DNA from: Candidatus Calescibacterium sp.
GTDB lineage: Bacteria; Calescibacteriota; Calescibacteriia; Calescibacteriales; Calescibacteriaceae
Assembly: GCA_025060505.1 (NCBI GenBank)
Contig: JANXBU010000014.1
Coordinates: 1 to 47,456 of the forward strand
Direction of reading: 5' to 3'
DNA length: 47,456 bases
Every line of letters starts with the position of its first letter. The first letter of the stretch is position 1. The notes beneath the pieces are model-generated. The model saw nothing but the letters and a program-made list of their open reading frames with translations. It was not told where the DNA came from and did no database searches. Both the position numbers and the translations under genes were made by a program. Shown piece by piece: positions 1 through 8,942 of this stretch.

Positions 1-266
1 TTTGGGAAACCGAGTTTCAAATCAGCCCAATACCCAACCATTCTTACTGGAAAATCTTTTTCGTAGTATAGCTGAACCTCTATTTGAGCCAGAGCTTTCT
101 GTGAGCCTACAGTACACAGATATACTTTATCGGCTCTTTTTTCTCTCACAGACGCAAATTCTACGTTCATAGGTTGAAGTTCCTGAACATCTAATCCAAC
201 GACGCTCAGCAGTTCTTTTTCAGCTCCTGAGATCAGTTCCTTGAAAGATATATCATACTTCCCCAT
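1..266 (-). CDS. Rpn/PD-(D/E)XK nuclease-family protein, N-terminal part
   Basis: I translated the reverse strand from the ATG at 264-266; the frame stays open to the window edge (about 88 codons), so the gene is cut off by the window. It opens with MGKYDISFKELISGAEKELL. Further on it has an Asp in 'KRADKV' and a Glu-x-Gln in 'AQIEVQL', followed by 'DFPVRMVGYW'. This D...ExQ layout with a following D-x-P-x-R-M motif is typical of the Rpn / PD-(D/E)XK 'transposase-like' nuclease family, whose studied members promote recombination. No Shine-Dalgarno sequence is visible. A related gene is cut by the other end of the window, so it probably belongs to a multicopy family. Family assignment rests on motifs only. 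Confidence 0.6.
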   Translation of the reverse strand, partial: MGKYDISFKELISGAEKELLSVVGLDVQELQPMNVEFASVREKRADKVYLCTVGSQKALAQIEVQLYYEKDFPVRMVGYWADLKLGFP

Positions 267-406
267 CTGCCAAAATTTTACAAATATCCGAATAAGGTAT
301 TCTGAAAATAGGATACTTCACTGCATTACTAAACTTGAATCAATCTGTTGCAAACACTTAGTATCTTCTGGGAAAAAATATCATGCTCAAAAATCTTCGA
401 GAGATA

Positions 407-448
407 GAGTTCCCTGAATGATACAAAGAGTTCCCTGAATGATACAAA
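407..448. repeat. Tandem 21-bp duplication upstream of tolB
   Basis: The unit gagttccctgaatgatacaa plus one a occurs twice in direct, perfect succession (407-427 and 428-448). It lies about 50 bp before tolB in the otherwise empty stretch 267-496. It could be an operator or simple replication slippage; the sequence does not decide. Confidence 0.8.
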
Positions 449-496
449 GTATACTCAAATAATTGCTTTATCAAATCCGATATATTAAAATTTAAT

Positions 497-1639
497 ATGA
501 CAATGATAGTTCCATTTATTTTTATCCTTTTATTCATTCAAGAAAAAGGAGATCTTTATATCATAGATATATCCTCACCAAAATATAAACCTGTAAAAAT
601 ACAGATTACACCAAAAGATAGTTCTTCAAATGAGCTCTCAAAACTTATTTCAAGGAATCTCGGTGTAATCGGCTATTTCGATGTTGTTAGAGAAAACGGA
701 GATATAATTATTGAAGTTGAAAGGACACAAAACGGATTTTACTTTTCAAGTCAAGATTTTTTCAAAGTTGAATTGAAGTCAGACGATACAAAAGCAGTTG
801 CTGATTCATTTTCAAACTACCTTATAAACAAAGTATCAGGAATTAAGACGGATATTTTTGGGAGAAAACTTTTTGTTCTATCAAATCTTGACGGCAAGAA
901 AGAGATATATCAATTAGATTTTCTATCAGATAAAATAGAAAAAATTGTTTCTGCAAAATCATTTATTCCAACATTCTCAGTTTCTCCATCCGGGAATAAA
1001 GTTGCATATACACACTACGATGGAAAAAACTATCGATTATATATAGCAGACCTCAGAACACAGAAGATTTTTTCTCCGGTCATAAAAGATGGAATGTTCA
1101 TTTCACCGAATTTCGTTTCAGACAATTTACTAACATTAGCATGGAATTCCGGAAACGGCTCGAATATATACATGTTTGACATAGCTTCAAGATCTCTATC
1201 GAGAATAACATCTGGGAACACTGATATATCTGCAAAAATGCTACCTGATGGAGAAAGAATGATAATTGTATCTGGCAGAGCAGGGCTTCCTCAAATATAT
1301 CTTAGGAACGTAAAAGGTGGTGAAGAAAGGATTGCTCTTTCTGGGAGGTATAACACATCACCTGATATTTCTCCAGATGGAAAGAAAATGGCTTTCGCAA
1401 AACTTGAAGGAAGCAGGATGAATCTATACATATACGATTTTGAAACCAAAACAGAAAAACCGCTTGTAGTCGACTTCGGTTCATCAGAAAATCCATCTTG
1501 GTCAAAAGATGGGAACTTCATTTTATTCTCATCAAATCGCGACGGTGATTATGACATATACATCACAGATAGATTCGGCAACTTCATAAAAAAAGTATTC
1601 GATACTCCCAAGGATGAATTTCAGGCGATCTTTAGATAA
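497..1639 (+). CDS. tolB: Tol-Pal system protein TolB
   Basis: TolB is the periplasmic beta-propeller of the Tol-Pal system, which links Pal to the inner-membrane Tol complex and supports outer-membrane constriction at division. The 380 residues begin with a short hydrophobic segment (about residues 3-15), a weak signal peptide. Next comes the TolB N-terminal domain (about 30-110, with 'LISRNLGVIGYFDVV') and then PD40/WD40-like repeats such as 'PTFSVSPSGNKVAYTH', 'SPDISPDGKKMAFAK' and 'NPSWSKDGNFILFSSNRDG'. It is somewhat shorter than E. coli TolB (430). The start has no Shine-Dalgarno sequence but has TATATT ten bases upstream. pal follows on the same strand; tolQ, tolR and tolA are not in the window. 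Confidence 0.9.
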   Translation: MTMIVPFIFILLFIQEKGDLYIIDISSPKYKPVKIQITPKDSSSNELSKLISRNLGVIGYFDVVRENGDIIIEVERTQNGFYFSSQDFFKVELKSDDTKAVADSFSNYLINKVSGIKTDIFGRKLFVLSNLDGKKEIYQLDFLSDKIEKIVSAKSFIPTFSVSPSGNKVAYTHYDGKNYRLYIADLRTQKIFSPVIKDGMFISPNFVSDNLLTLAWNSGNGSNIYMFDIASRSLSRITSGNTDISAKMLPDGERMIIVSGRAGLPQIYLRNVKGGEERIALSGRYNTSPDISPDGKKMAFAKLEGSRMNLYIYDFETKTEKPLVVDFGSSENPSWSKDGNFILFSSNRDGDYDIYITDRFGNFIKKVFDTPKDEFQAIFR

Positions 1640-1767
1640 AACGAATCACAATTTCGCGGTTCACATTTCATTTTTCTAACTAAATTCCCTGAAATATTCA
1701 TCTCAGTATACAACTGATTTCTGAATATTGGAAATGATAGGCTTGTTTTTTTAATATTACTCTTACT

Positions 1768-2577
1768 ATGCTTTCAAGATTTAGTTCGGCAAAACTGTTT
1801 ATAAGCTTGGCTTTTATTTTTCCTTTAATTATAGGTTGTGCGAAAAGGATACCACAAGATGAAATAAATGCAGCTCGTGAAGCTCTTGAAAGAGCAAGAC
1901 AAGCTGGCGCAACAGAGCTTGAAGAATACAGAGTCGCAGAAAATTATCTTAAACAAGCAGAAGAACACCTTGAAAAAAAAGAGTATGATGAAGCCAGAAC
2001 AAAGGCTATAATTTCAAAAGAATTCTCGGAACTCGCTATTAAAAAATGGAACGAAATGGCAAAAAAAGCAGCAGAAGAAGAACCCAAAAGAAAAGTAGAA
2101 ATAGTTGAAACAGAAATGGAATTCAAGCGCCCGAACCTTCCAAAAAGCATAAAAGGTGTAAATCCAGATGAAATCATAGGAACATCGGCATTCGGTAGAG
2201 GATATAGATTAAAGAGCTTGAAGAACGTCTATTTTGACTATGATTCCTTTAACATATCGGAAGAAATGAAAGAAATCATCAGACAAAATGCTGATATCAT
2301 AAAAAAGATACTAAATGAAAATCCAGAGCTTTCAGTACTCATAGAAGGACACTGCGATGAAAGAGGAACAAACGAATACAATCTTGAACTTGGATGGAAA
2401 AGATCACAATCTGTCAAACGAATCCTTATGCTCTTTGGAATTCCGGAAGAAAAAATACAGATAGTATCTTATGGTGAAGAGTTTCCGGAAGAGCCATGCA
2501 CACCGCCAAATTGCCAAGATGAAACAAAATGGTCAAAAAACAGAAGAGCAGTATTTGTAATAACCACAAAAGAATAA
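1768..2577 (+). CDS. pal: Peptidoglycan-associated lipoprotein (OmpA family) with DUF4398-like helical domain
   Basis: Outer-membrane lipoprotein of 269 residues that should bind peptidoglycan through a C-terminal OmpA domain. The N-terminus has a signal peptide ending in a lipobox-like 'LIIGCAK' with Cys at about 24. Residues about 30-110 form charged alpha-helix ('AAREALERARQAGATELEEY', 'AENYLKQAEEHLEKKEYDEA'), resembling DUF4398. The C-terminal 120 residues contain 'VYFDYDSFNI', 'IEGHCDERGTNEYN' and 'LGWKRSQSVKRIL', the peptidoglycan-binding motif of Pal/OmpA. Classic Pal (about 170 residues) lacks the helical insert. It lies directly after tolB, the usual order. The 186 bp that follow hold nothing recognisable. 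Confidence 0.9.
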   Translation: MLSRFSSAKLFISLAFIFPLIIGCAKRIPQDEINAAREALERARQAGATELEEYRVAENYLKQAEEHLEKKEYDEARTKAIISKEFSELAIKKWNEMAKKAAEEEPKRKVEIVETEMEFKRPNLPKSIKGVNPDEIIGTSAFGRGYRLKSLKNVYFDYDSFNISEEMKEIIRQNADIIKKILNENPELSVLIEGHCDERGTNEYNLELGWKRSQSVKRILMLFGIPEEKIQIVSYGEEFPEEPCTPPNCQDETKWSKNRRAVFVITTKE

Positions 2578-2763
2578 CTAAATATCTACTAAACAAGCAA
2601 AACCATAAGATTTTTTAATGATCCTCTAAACGCGATAATTTCTACTTAAAAAGTTATTTATCTCTGCAAAATAGCAATGAACAACTAAAAATCTTTGAAC
2701 CGTGTAAGCAAAAATCTCAAAAATTTTACAAACGGAAATATAGATTGCTACTAATTTCTTTTT

Positions 2764-4497
2764 ATGTATGTAAGAGTCGCAATTTGTCAAATAAACCCAA
2801 CAGTAGGCGACATAGAAAAGAACTACAACAAAATCTTATCTTTCATTGACAAAGCTCGCATACTTGGAGCAAAGATTATATGCTTCCCGGAACTTGCCTT
2901 GTGCGGATATCCACCAGAAGACTTAGTATTCCAAAAAGATTTCATAACATCACAGAACGAGATAATACAAAAAATGTCAAAGAATGTAGATGATTACATA
3001 GTTGTTATTGGATTCGTTGAGATGAAAGAAGATCTTTATAATGCTTGCGCTATTATTTGCAACGGAAAAATTCACACATACGAAAAAATTCATCTTCCAA
3101 ACTATGCTGTCTTTGATGAATTTAGATATTTCAAGAGGGGAAGCAGATACCCTGTCTTCACAACGAAAGACGGATTCAGATTCGGGGTGACGATATGCGA
3201 AGATATATGGCATCCAACAGAACCTCTTTTATCTTTAACTACATACGGCAATGCTCAATTAATTGTAAATATATCTGCATCACCATATCATATATCAAAG
3301 CCAAAGATAAGGGAGCAGATGCTTTGCACGCGAGCATACGATTACTCCGTATACATAGCCTTCTGTAACATGGTTGGCGGACAAGACGAACTTGTTTTTG
3401 ACGGAACCTCATCTGTTATATCTCCCTACGGTGAAACAATTGCAAGAGCACCGAGTTTTAAGGAGCATCTCCTTATAAAAGATATATTCGTTGACGAAAC
3501 CTTTTTGAGAAGAGTACATGACCCAAGACCTAGATTTGAAACACCCCAGATGCAATGTGAAAAGATAAATCTAGATATAGAAGTAATGTCAAATTCCTCA
3601 CGATTATATGAAGAATCATTTTTCAACTTTCTACAAGAAGAAGAAGAGATGTTATCTGCACTTATTCTTGGAACAAAAGATTACATTCAAAAAAACAACT
3701 TTTCAAAAATAATTGTTGCACTATCTGGCGGAATTGATTCCTCTTTAGTTGCTTGCATAGCAGCAGAGTCTGTTGAACCCCAGAATATCCTCGGTATATC
3801 TATGCCATCTGAATTTTCGTCTCAACACTCCTGGGAAGATGCAGAAATTCTTGCTAAAAATCTCGGAATAAACTTTATCAAAATACCTATAAAAAACCTT
3901 TATGATCTATTCCTAAAAGAACTCGAATTTTTATTTGCAGGAACAAAATTCTCAACAGCAGAAGAAAATCTTCAAGCAAGAATAAGGGGGAACCTCGTGA
4001 TGACGATTTCCAACAAATTCTCTTATCTAGTCTTGGCTTGTGGTAATAAAAGTGAAATGAGCGTTGGTTATGCTACCTTATACGGAGACCTTGCTGGTGG
4101 TTTTGCTCCAATAAAAGATTTATATAAAACAGATGTCTACAGAATAGCTGAATTCTACAATAAGAAAAAAGGGAGAGAAATAATCCCAAAAAGAGTTTTT
4201 GAGAAACCACCTTCCGCCGAGCTACGTCCTGGTCAAAAAGATGAAGATGAACTTCTACCTTACAGGATTCTTGACCAGATACTAAAACTTTACATCGAAA
4301 GAGATATGCCACCATCTGTTATATCAGCTATAACAAAAGTAGATGCTTTCACAGTACTGAAAGTAATTAGGATGGTTGAACAATCAGAATACAAAAGAAG
4401 ACAAGCTCCTCCGGGAGTCAGAATAACATCAAGAGCTTTCGGGAAAGATAGAAGAGTTCCAATAACCAAAAGCATCTCTTATATACACAAATTCTGA
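2764..4497 (+). CDS. nadE: Glutamine-dependent NAD+ synthetase
   Basis: Converts nicotinate adenine dinucleotide to NAD+ using ATP and glutamine. The 577 residues have two domains. The N-terminal carbon-nitrogen hydrolase (glutaminase) shows the Glu-Lys-Cys triad as E43 ('FPELALCGYPP'), K108 ('YEKIHLPNY') and C145 ('VTICEDIWH'). The C-terminal NAD synthase has the PP-loop 'ALSGGIDSSLVA' and 'CGNKSEMSVGYATLYGD'. Length is normal for the two-domain bacterial type. The ATG has no Shine-Dalgarno sequence; a TACTAA element sits about 9 bases upstream, so the mRNA may be almost leaderless. It is separated by more than 100 bp from both neighbours, so probably a single-gene transcript. Confidence 0.95.
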   Translation: MYVRVAICQINPTVGDIEKNYNKILSFIDKARILGAKIICFPELALCGYPPEDLVFQKDFITSQNEIIQKMSKNVDDYIVVIGFVEMKEDLYNACAIICNGKIHTYEKIHLPNYAVFDEFRYFKRGSRYPVFTTKDGFRFGVTICEDIWHPTEPLLSLTTYGNAQLIVNISASPYHISKPKIREQMLCTRAYDYSVYIAFCNMVGGQDELVFDGTSSVISPYGETIARAPSFKEHLLIKDIFVDETFLRRVHDPRPRFETPQMQCEKINLDIEVMSNSSRLYEESFFNFLQEEEEMLSALILGTKDYIQKNNFSKIIVALSGGIDSSLVACIAAESVEPQNILGISMPSEFSSQHSWEDAEILAKNLGINFIKIPIKNLYDLFLKELEFLFAGTKFSTAEENLQARIRGNLVMTISNKFSYLVLACGNKSEMSVGYATLYGDLAGGFAPIKDLYKTDVYRIAEFYNKKKGREIIPKRVFEKPPSAELRPGQKDEDELLPYRILDQILKLYIERDMPPSVISAITKVDAFTVLKVIRMVEQSEYKRRQAPPGVRITSRAFGKDRRVPITKSISYIHKF

Positions 4498-4614
4498 CTT
4501 AATCATCACAATTCTCACTTGATTGCAATATATAACGTCCGGTGAAACAAAATCCATAACCACCCTAAATATATTTCAAGATCTGACAAATAATTCCGAT
4601 TTTAATTTTATAAA

Positions 4615-5985
4615 ATGAAAAAGGCTTGCGTTGTAGCAAGCGAAACAGAGCGAGACAGAGCAGAAAAATTCTGCAATGAATTAAACGAAACAGGAAAAGT
4701 AAAAGCAAGCCTGATAACAATCAAATTAAAAAAATTAAATGACCAAACATTTGTTTTTGATTTCGAACAAGATTCATTTGATATTCTATCTTCAGCAGAC
4801 ATAATAATCCCATCGAATTCAGGAATACTGAAACTGATGATGTATTGTACCGCTGATAATAATGACATATCATTCAAAATAACTTTGCACGACCTAAAAA
4901 CAACAATCTTAACAATAACAGATGATATGATTGCAGAAAACATCATGGCAGCTTTGCCCTTTCAAAGATATCAAAAAATGAATATAAAACTGATGGATTT
5001 TCTCTCAAAGATGATAAATCATGAATATGTCAGATATTTGTTTTTAGACAAAGCACAAGCTTATTACCTTAGAAAATTGTCTCTCCTGAAAAGAGAAGTC
5101 TTCTACTCTCCTTTTTCCTTATGGTATAAAAAAACTGATTATTCAGATAAAGAACAAGATATAGATATAGCGTTTTGCGGTTCCATAGGAATTGCAGAAG
5201 TAATCAAAGGATACGAACCTTTATTCCATAAGACATTTGTAGATAAATTAAAAAACTTAGAAAGACCTCTCTTTGAAATATTCTGGGAAAACATACAAAC
5301 CTACAATTATTTTTATGGAAAATCAATAGATCAAAACGATCCGCTCTTTTGGATTCTGTATAAAGAGATTTCTTGGGAATTCGTGAACCCTCTTATTAGA
5401 GCTTACATACTTGGAAATATAAACAAGAAAGTAAAGGTTTTCGGATTTGATCAAACATCATTTCATAAATTTACAGCCTTACAAAATAATTCAATAAGAA
5501 TTCTTTTGAAATTGATAGAACTTTCTCCTTCAACCTTTGAAAAAGGTGTTCTTGAAACGGAACTGAAGGGTGTCTACTTAGTAGACTACATCGAAGGTAT
5601 TGAATTTCCGACATTAGATAATATTATTCCATCTGGTAGAATACAATTTCAAAAACTCAACGATATATTCAGTAGAACAAAGATAAACATCTTGATCTCA
5701 AACATGATAGTACAATCCGGAATTCCGACAAAACTTTTGGAATGTGTCTCCGCTGGCGGTTTTTTTCTTACAGATCCAAGATATGAAATGAAAGAGATCT
5801 TTGGTGATGATATAGAAGCTGTAACTTACAGGAACATCCAAGAACTAAATCAAAAAATAGAATATTTCCTCCACAGACCAAAAGAAAGGAGAGATATAGT
5901 AAAAGGTCTGCAGGAAAAATTTTTCCAATATACAAGAAACAGAACACCTGTTGAATTACTTGCTGAAATAATTGAACAAATATAG
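4615..5985 (+). CDS. CgeB-like glycosyltransferase
   Basis: A 456-residue soluble protein. The C-terminal part carries 'IPTKLLECVSAGGFFLTDP', an acidic 'MKEIFGDDIEAVTY', and a helical end ('LNQKIEYFLHRPKERRDIV'). This matches the C-terminal nucleotide-sugar-binding half of CgeB-type glycosyltransferases (GT-B fold), where a conserved Glu lies in the 'LLECVSAGG' segment. The N-terminal 200 residues match nothing I recognise. The start 'MKKACVVASE' has no Shine-Dalgarno sequence, but tttaat and tataaa elements sit within 15 bases of it. Acceptor and sugar cannot be told from the sequence. It stands alone between nadE and crcB. Confidence 0.65.
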   Translation: MKKACVVASETERDRAEKFCNELNETGKVKASLITIKLKKLNDQTFVFDFEQDSFDILSSADIIIPSNSGILKLMMYCTADNNDISFKITLHDLKTTILTITDDMIAENIMAALPFQRYQKMNIKLMDFLSKMINHEYVRYLFLDKAQAYYLRKLSLLKREVFYSPFSLWYKKTDYSDKEQDIDIAFCGSIGIAEVIKGYEPLFHKTFVDKLKNLERPLFEIFWENIQTYNYFYGKSIDQNDPLFWILYKEISWEFVNPLIRAYILGNINKKVKVFGFDQTSFHKFTALQNNSIRILLKLIELSPSTFEKGVLETELKGVYLVDYIEGIEFPTLDNIIPSGRIQFQKLNDIFSRTKINILISNMIVQSGIPTKLLECVSAGGFFLTDPRYEMKEIFGDDIEAVTYRNIQELNQKIEYFLHRPKERRDIVKGLQEKFFQYTRNRTPVELLAEIIEQI

Positions 5986-6214
5986 CATTCCGCTATAAAA
6001 ACAAATCACCAAAGCATAAAAACAAATCAACGAAATCTAAAAACTTAAAACCCCACTGAATAAAAAGAAAAAAATAAATAAAAACAAAAAAATCGAATTA
6101 TTCTAACAGGTAAATGATATGTATAACATCAGTTTTATCTCAACAAAAAGAAAATAAAATTTGTAAAAATCAAAACATAACGCAGACACAATTTAAAAAA
6201 TGAAATAGCTTATT

Positions 6215-6598
6215 ATGATAAAGATACTTATGATTGGAATAGGAGGATTCATAGGGTCTGTCCTCAGATACTCCATTTCTACATTTGCATACAGATTAAT
6301 AGGGAGTGATTTCCCATACGGAACACTTATCGTAAACATCTTAGGCTCAGCAGCTATAGGTCTGTTCATGGGACTCGTTGAAAATGGAGTTGTTATTTCT
6401 ACTAACATCAGAGTTTTCATTGCTGTTGGAATCTTAGGAGGATTTACAACTTTTTCTTCATTTTCATACGAGACTATCTGGAAGTTAAAACAAGGAGAAA
6501 TATATTCTGCCCTTACAAACATATTTTTAAATGTTCTATTATGCCTTGGTGCAACCTGGATAGGACTCGTTTTTGCAAAATATATAACAACAAGATAA
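6215..6598 (+). CDS. crcB: Fluoride ion exporter CrcB/FluC
   Basis: Small membrane protein of 127 residues with four predicted transmembrane segments, the size of Fluc fluoride channels, which work as antiparallel dimers. Family motifs are clear: 'GGFIGSVLRYSIS' near the N-terminus, 'FPYGTLIVNILGSAAIGL' with the conserved Asn, and 'GGFTTFSSFSYE' with the polar/phenylalanine track of the pore. The next gene (DUF190) begins 4 bp after the stop, so the two are co-transcribed. No fluoride riboswitch consensus is visible in the A-rich 229 bp upstream. Confidence 0.92.
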   Translation: MIKILMIGIGGFIGSVLRYSISTFAYRLIGSDFPYGTLIVNILGSAAIGLFMGLVENGVVISTNIRVFIAVGILGGFTTFSSFSYETIWKLKQGEIYSALTNIFLNVLLCLGATWIGLVFAKYITTR

Positions 6599-6602
6599 AA
6601 CA

Positions 6603-6953
6603 ATGAAAACAAAAGCCACAGGAAAACTTTTGAGAATATTCATAGGGGAAAATGATAAGTACGATGGGAAACCTCTGTTTGAAGTAATAGTTAGAAAGGC
6701 TCGCGAGCTGGGTCTCGCCGGCTCAACAGTGCTCAGAGGCATAGAAGGTTTCGGAGCAAGTACGAAAATTCATAAACTGAGCCTAATAGACTTATCTGAA
6801 GACCTACCAATACTAATAGAAATCGTAGATTCAGAAGAAAAAATACTTCACGTGATTCCTGAAATAGAAAAGTTAATAGAAAAAGCAGGATGTGGAGTTC
6901 TTATTACTCTTGAAAGTGTTGAAGTTATAAGATATACTCCTAAGAAAAAATAA
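6603..6953 (+). CDS. DUF190 PII-like protein
   Basis: Protein of 116 residues of the DUF190 family, which has a PII-like ferredoxin fold. Features are 'GKLLRIFIGENDKYDGKPL', 'ARELGLAGSTVLRGIEGFG' (the part matching the PII T-loop region) and a C-terminal 'GCGVLITLESVEVIRY'. DUF190 genes are often found next to crcB. The 4-bp gap to crcB supports a joint role, plausibly regulation of the fluoride channel in response to a small molecule. The ligand is unknown. The ATG directly follows 'acaaaaca' with no Shine-Dalgarno sequence, suggesting translational coupling. Confidence 0.85.
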   Translation: MKTKATGKLLRIFIGENDKYDGKPLFEVIVRKARELGLAGSTVLRGIEGFGASTKIHKLSLIDLSEDLPILIEIVDSEEKILHVIPEIEKLIEKAGCGVLITLESVEVIRYTPKKK

Positions 6954-7108
6954 AAAGATCAAAGTTAAAAAATGGATCACAAAATCTAAAATATAACCAT
7001 TAATCTGAATAAGCTCTTCAATCTTAACTCATAAAAATTTCCTATTTCTGGATTGAAAATTTTTGAAAACATTAAAACAAGCAAAGAAAAAGACTAAAAT
7101 AAAGCGAA

Positions 7109-7414
7109 ATGATAACAAAAGAGCAAATAATAGAAGCACTCAAAGGAGTATATGACCCAGAAATAGGAATAGATATAGTAAACCTTGGACTGGTTTATGA
7201 TGTCAATTTAGGAAATGAAGGAACCGTAGATGTGAAAATGACTCTTACGACTCCGGGCTGTCCCCTCGGAGGAACAGTACAGGAAGCGGTAAGGGCTGTT
7301 CTTGAATCAATAGAAGGAATAAAAAATGTGAATGTAGAAATAGTGTGGGATCCACCTTGGAATCCAGCTATGATGTCAGACGAAGCAAAACAGATGCTCG
7401 GAATAGAAGCCTAA
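7109..7414 (+). CDS. MIP18/DUF59 family iron-sulfur assembly protein (SufT/PaaD-like)
   Basis: A 101-residue single-domain DUF59 protein. Signature pieces are 'GVYDPEIGIDIVNLGLVYDV', 'TLTTPGCPLGGTVQEAV' with the conserved Cys, and 'VEIVWDPPWNPAMMSDEA'. Family members (SufT, PaaD, the N-terminal domain of some Mrp/ApbC proteins) help load or mature iron-sulfur clusters. No suf, isc or mrp gene is adjacent, so the client is unknown. No Shine-Dalgarno sequence is present; a taaaat element lies about 10 bases before the ATG. Confidence 0.88.
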   Translation: MITKEQIIEALKGVYDPEIGIDIVNLGLVYDVNLGNEGTVDVKMTLTTPGCPLGGTVQEAVRAVLESIEGIKNVNVEIVWDPPWNPAMMSDEAKQMLGIEA

Positions 7415-7492
7415 AAAAATTTCCATCCCCCAAAGCTACACCAAACTCTTCCAGAGAAATAATACTATTCCCAGATTAGAATAGATACAACA

Positions 7493-8020
7493 TTAATATG
7501 ATTCTTCTCTAGTTTTTATACCTGATAGCTCACGATGCTTTCTAAGAATCTTCATTGGATCAAGAACAATGATCATATTCTCCTGAGTTTTTTCATCTCT
7601 TACAATTCCCTTTATCATTTCCACATACTTTATACCAACTTTTGGTGAATCAGAAATAGCTATTTTTGAAACATCTGTAAGTATAAAAATATCATCGGCA
7701 ATAATACAAAACAAACCTTTACCTTCACCAACCCTTACAACAACCCCCTTCTTACCGACAACCTCATTATCTATATCTTTCTTTTTCAATCCGAACATAA
7801 CGGATAAGTCCAAAAGGGGAACAACTTCTCCTCTCAAAGATATTACTCCTCTTACATGAGGTATAGAAGATGAGAAAGAAATATTTTCATCTGTTATTCT
7901 TATAAGCTCCTCTACATAATCAATCTCAACCCCATAGGTCTCACCTACTATCTTCATGCATATTATCTTTGTAGATATATCTCCACTGTAATCAGTTCCA
8001 CTTCCAAGAGCCCTTTCCAT
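7493..8020 (-). CDS. cheW: Chemotaxis coupling protein CheW
   Basis: CheW links chemoreceptors to the CheA kinase. The 175 residues fit one CheW (SH3-like) domain: 'TKIICMKIVGETYGVEIDYV', then 'HVRGVISLRGEVVPLLDLS' (the most conserved stretch), then 'GLFCIIADDIF' and a C-terminal 'MIIVLDPMKIL'. There is no kinase or receiver domain. It starts 14 bp after the aldo/keto reductase stop, so the two are probably co-transcribed although functionally unrelated. No other chemotaxis gene is in the window, but the flagellin cluster at 41.7-46.1 kb gives the motility context. Confidence 0.9.
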   Translation of the reverse strand: MERALGSGTDYSGDISTKIICMKIVGETYGVEIDYVEELIRITDENISFSSSIPHVRGVISLRGEVVPLLDLSVMFGLKKKDIDNEVVGKKGVVVRVGEGKGLFCIIADDIFILTDVSKIAISDSPKVGIKYVEMIKGIVRDEKTQENMIIVLDPMKILRKHRELSGIKTREESY

Positions 8021-8034
8021 AAGCTATATTTTAC

Positions 8035-8847
8035 TCATCTTTTTCTACAAACATCCAAAATTTTCTTTATATCTTCTTGGTCAAGAGAAAAAGAAAGCGA
8101 ATCCAAATTTTCTTTGATATGTTCTATATTTTCTGACTTGAATATCACAAAAATATTTCTCGTTCTCGTTAGAAAATTTAGTATTACCTGATGCAAAGTC
8201 TTTCCGTATTTCTTCGCAACACTTTCAAGAACATCTATTATCTTTCTACTCGGAGACCTACCCTGCCAAAAAGGAGAGTAACCGGAAATCGTTATTTTAT
8301 GCCTTGAATAAATTGGAAGAATTTTATCCTCCACATATAAAGCATTTGATACATTATAGTCCACCTGATTATTCTGAATCTTGAAGTTACTAACGAAATT
8401 TTTAAGTATATCATACTCCATAAGCTCAAAATTACTCACTCCATAGAATCTTATTTTCCCCTCTTTTGTAAGATACTCAAAAGCAGAAAGAGTTTCTTCA
8501 AGAGGATATTGAGCTGTATAAAAATGCAAAAGATAGAGATCTACATAATCTGTTCCCAACTTCCTCAAAGACCTATCACAAGCTAATAAGACTTTTTTGA
8601 AAGATCCATTATGAGGGAGAACTTTTGTTGTTATGAATAGATTTTTTCTCCCAACAAGCTTTATCACTTCTCCTACTATTTCCTCAGCTCCCGAATACAT
8701 TTCAGCGGTATCTATATGGTTTATACCAAGTTCATAGGCATAAATCAAGGCAGACTTCATTGCATCCTTGTTCTTAAACCCATAAGTTCCGATAGCCAAT
8801 ATAGGAATCTTCTGACCGGTATCACCAAGCTCGACCTGTGGTATCAT
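8035..8847 (-). CDS. Aldo/keto reductase
   Basis: NAD(P)H-dependent oxidoreductase of the aldo/keto reductase (TIM-barrel) superfamily, 270 residues. The catalytic tetrad is visible: Asp in 'NHIDTAEMY', Tyr in the same motif, Lys in 'FITTKVLP', His in 'YLLHFY'. 'GKIRFYGVSNF' is the usual mid-barrel signature. It is closest in layout to bacterial 2,5-diketo-D-gluconate-reductase-like enzymes; the substrate cannot be inferred. The start is the first ATG, with no Shine-Dalgarno sequence. cheW follows after 14 bp. Confidence 0.9.
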   Translation of the reverse strand: MIPQVELGDTGQKIPILAIGTYGFKNKDAMKSALIYAYELGINHIDTAEMYSGAEEIVGEVIKLVGRKNLFITTKVLPHNGSFKKVLLACDRSLRKLGTDYVDLYLLHFYTAQYPLEETLSAFEYLTKEGKIRFYGVSNFELMEYDILKNFVSNFKIQNNQVDYNVSNALYVEDKILPIYSRHKITISGYSPFWQGRSPSRKIIDVLESVAKKYGKTLHQVILNFLTRTRNIFVIFKSENIEHIKENLDSLSFSLDQEDIKKILDVCRKR

Positions 8848-8942
8848 AAAAGTAATAAATAAAGAAAATATCTATAATCGGAAAAATAACAATACTTATG
8901 AATAAACTCTAACCGAAAACTTACATACTTGTGAGATTTATA

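Noticed and set aside
5986-6214. Possible fluoride riboswitch before crcB
   Set aside because: No conserved motif of that riboswitch is visible in this A-rich stretch.
6848-6863. cttcacgtgattcctg, a partial parS-like word inside the DUF190 gene
   Set aside because: Only the left half and the CACGTG core match; the right arm does not, so it is not counted among the eleven sites.
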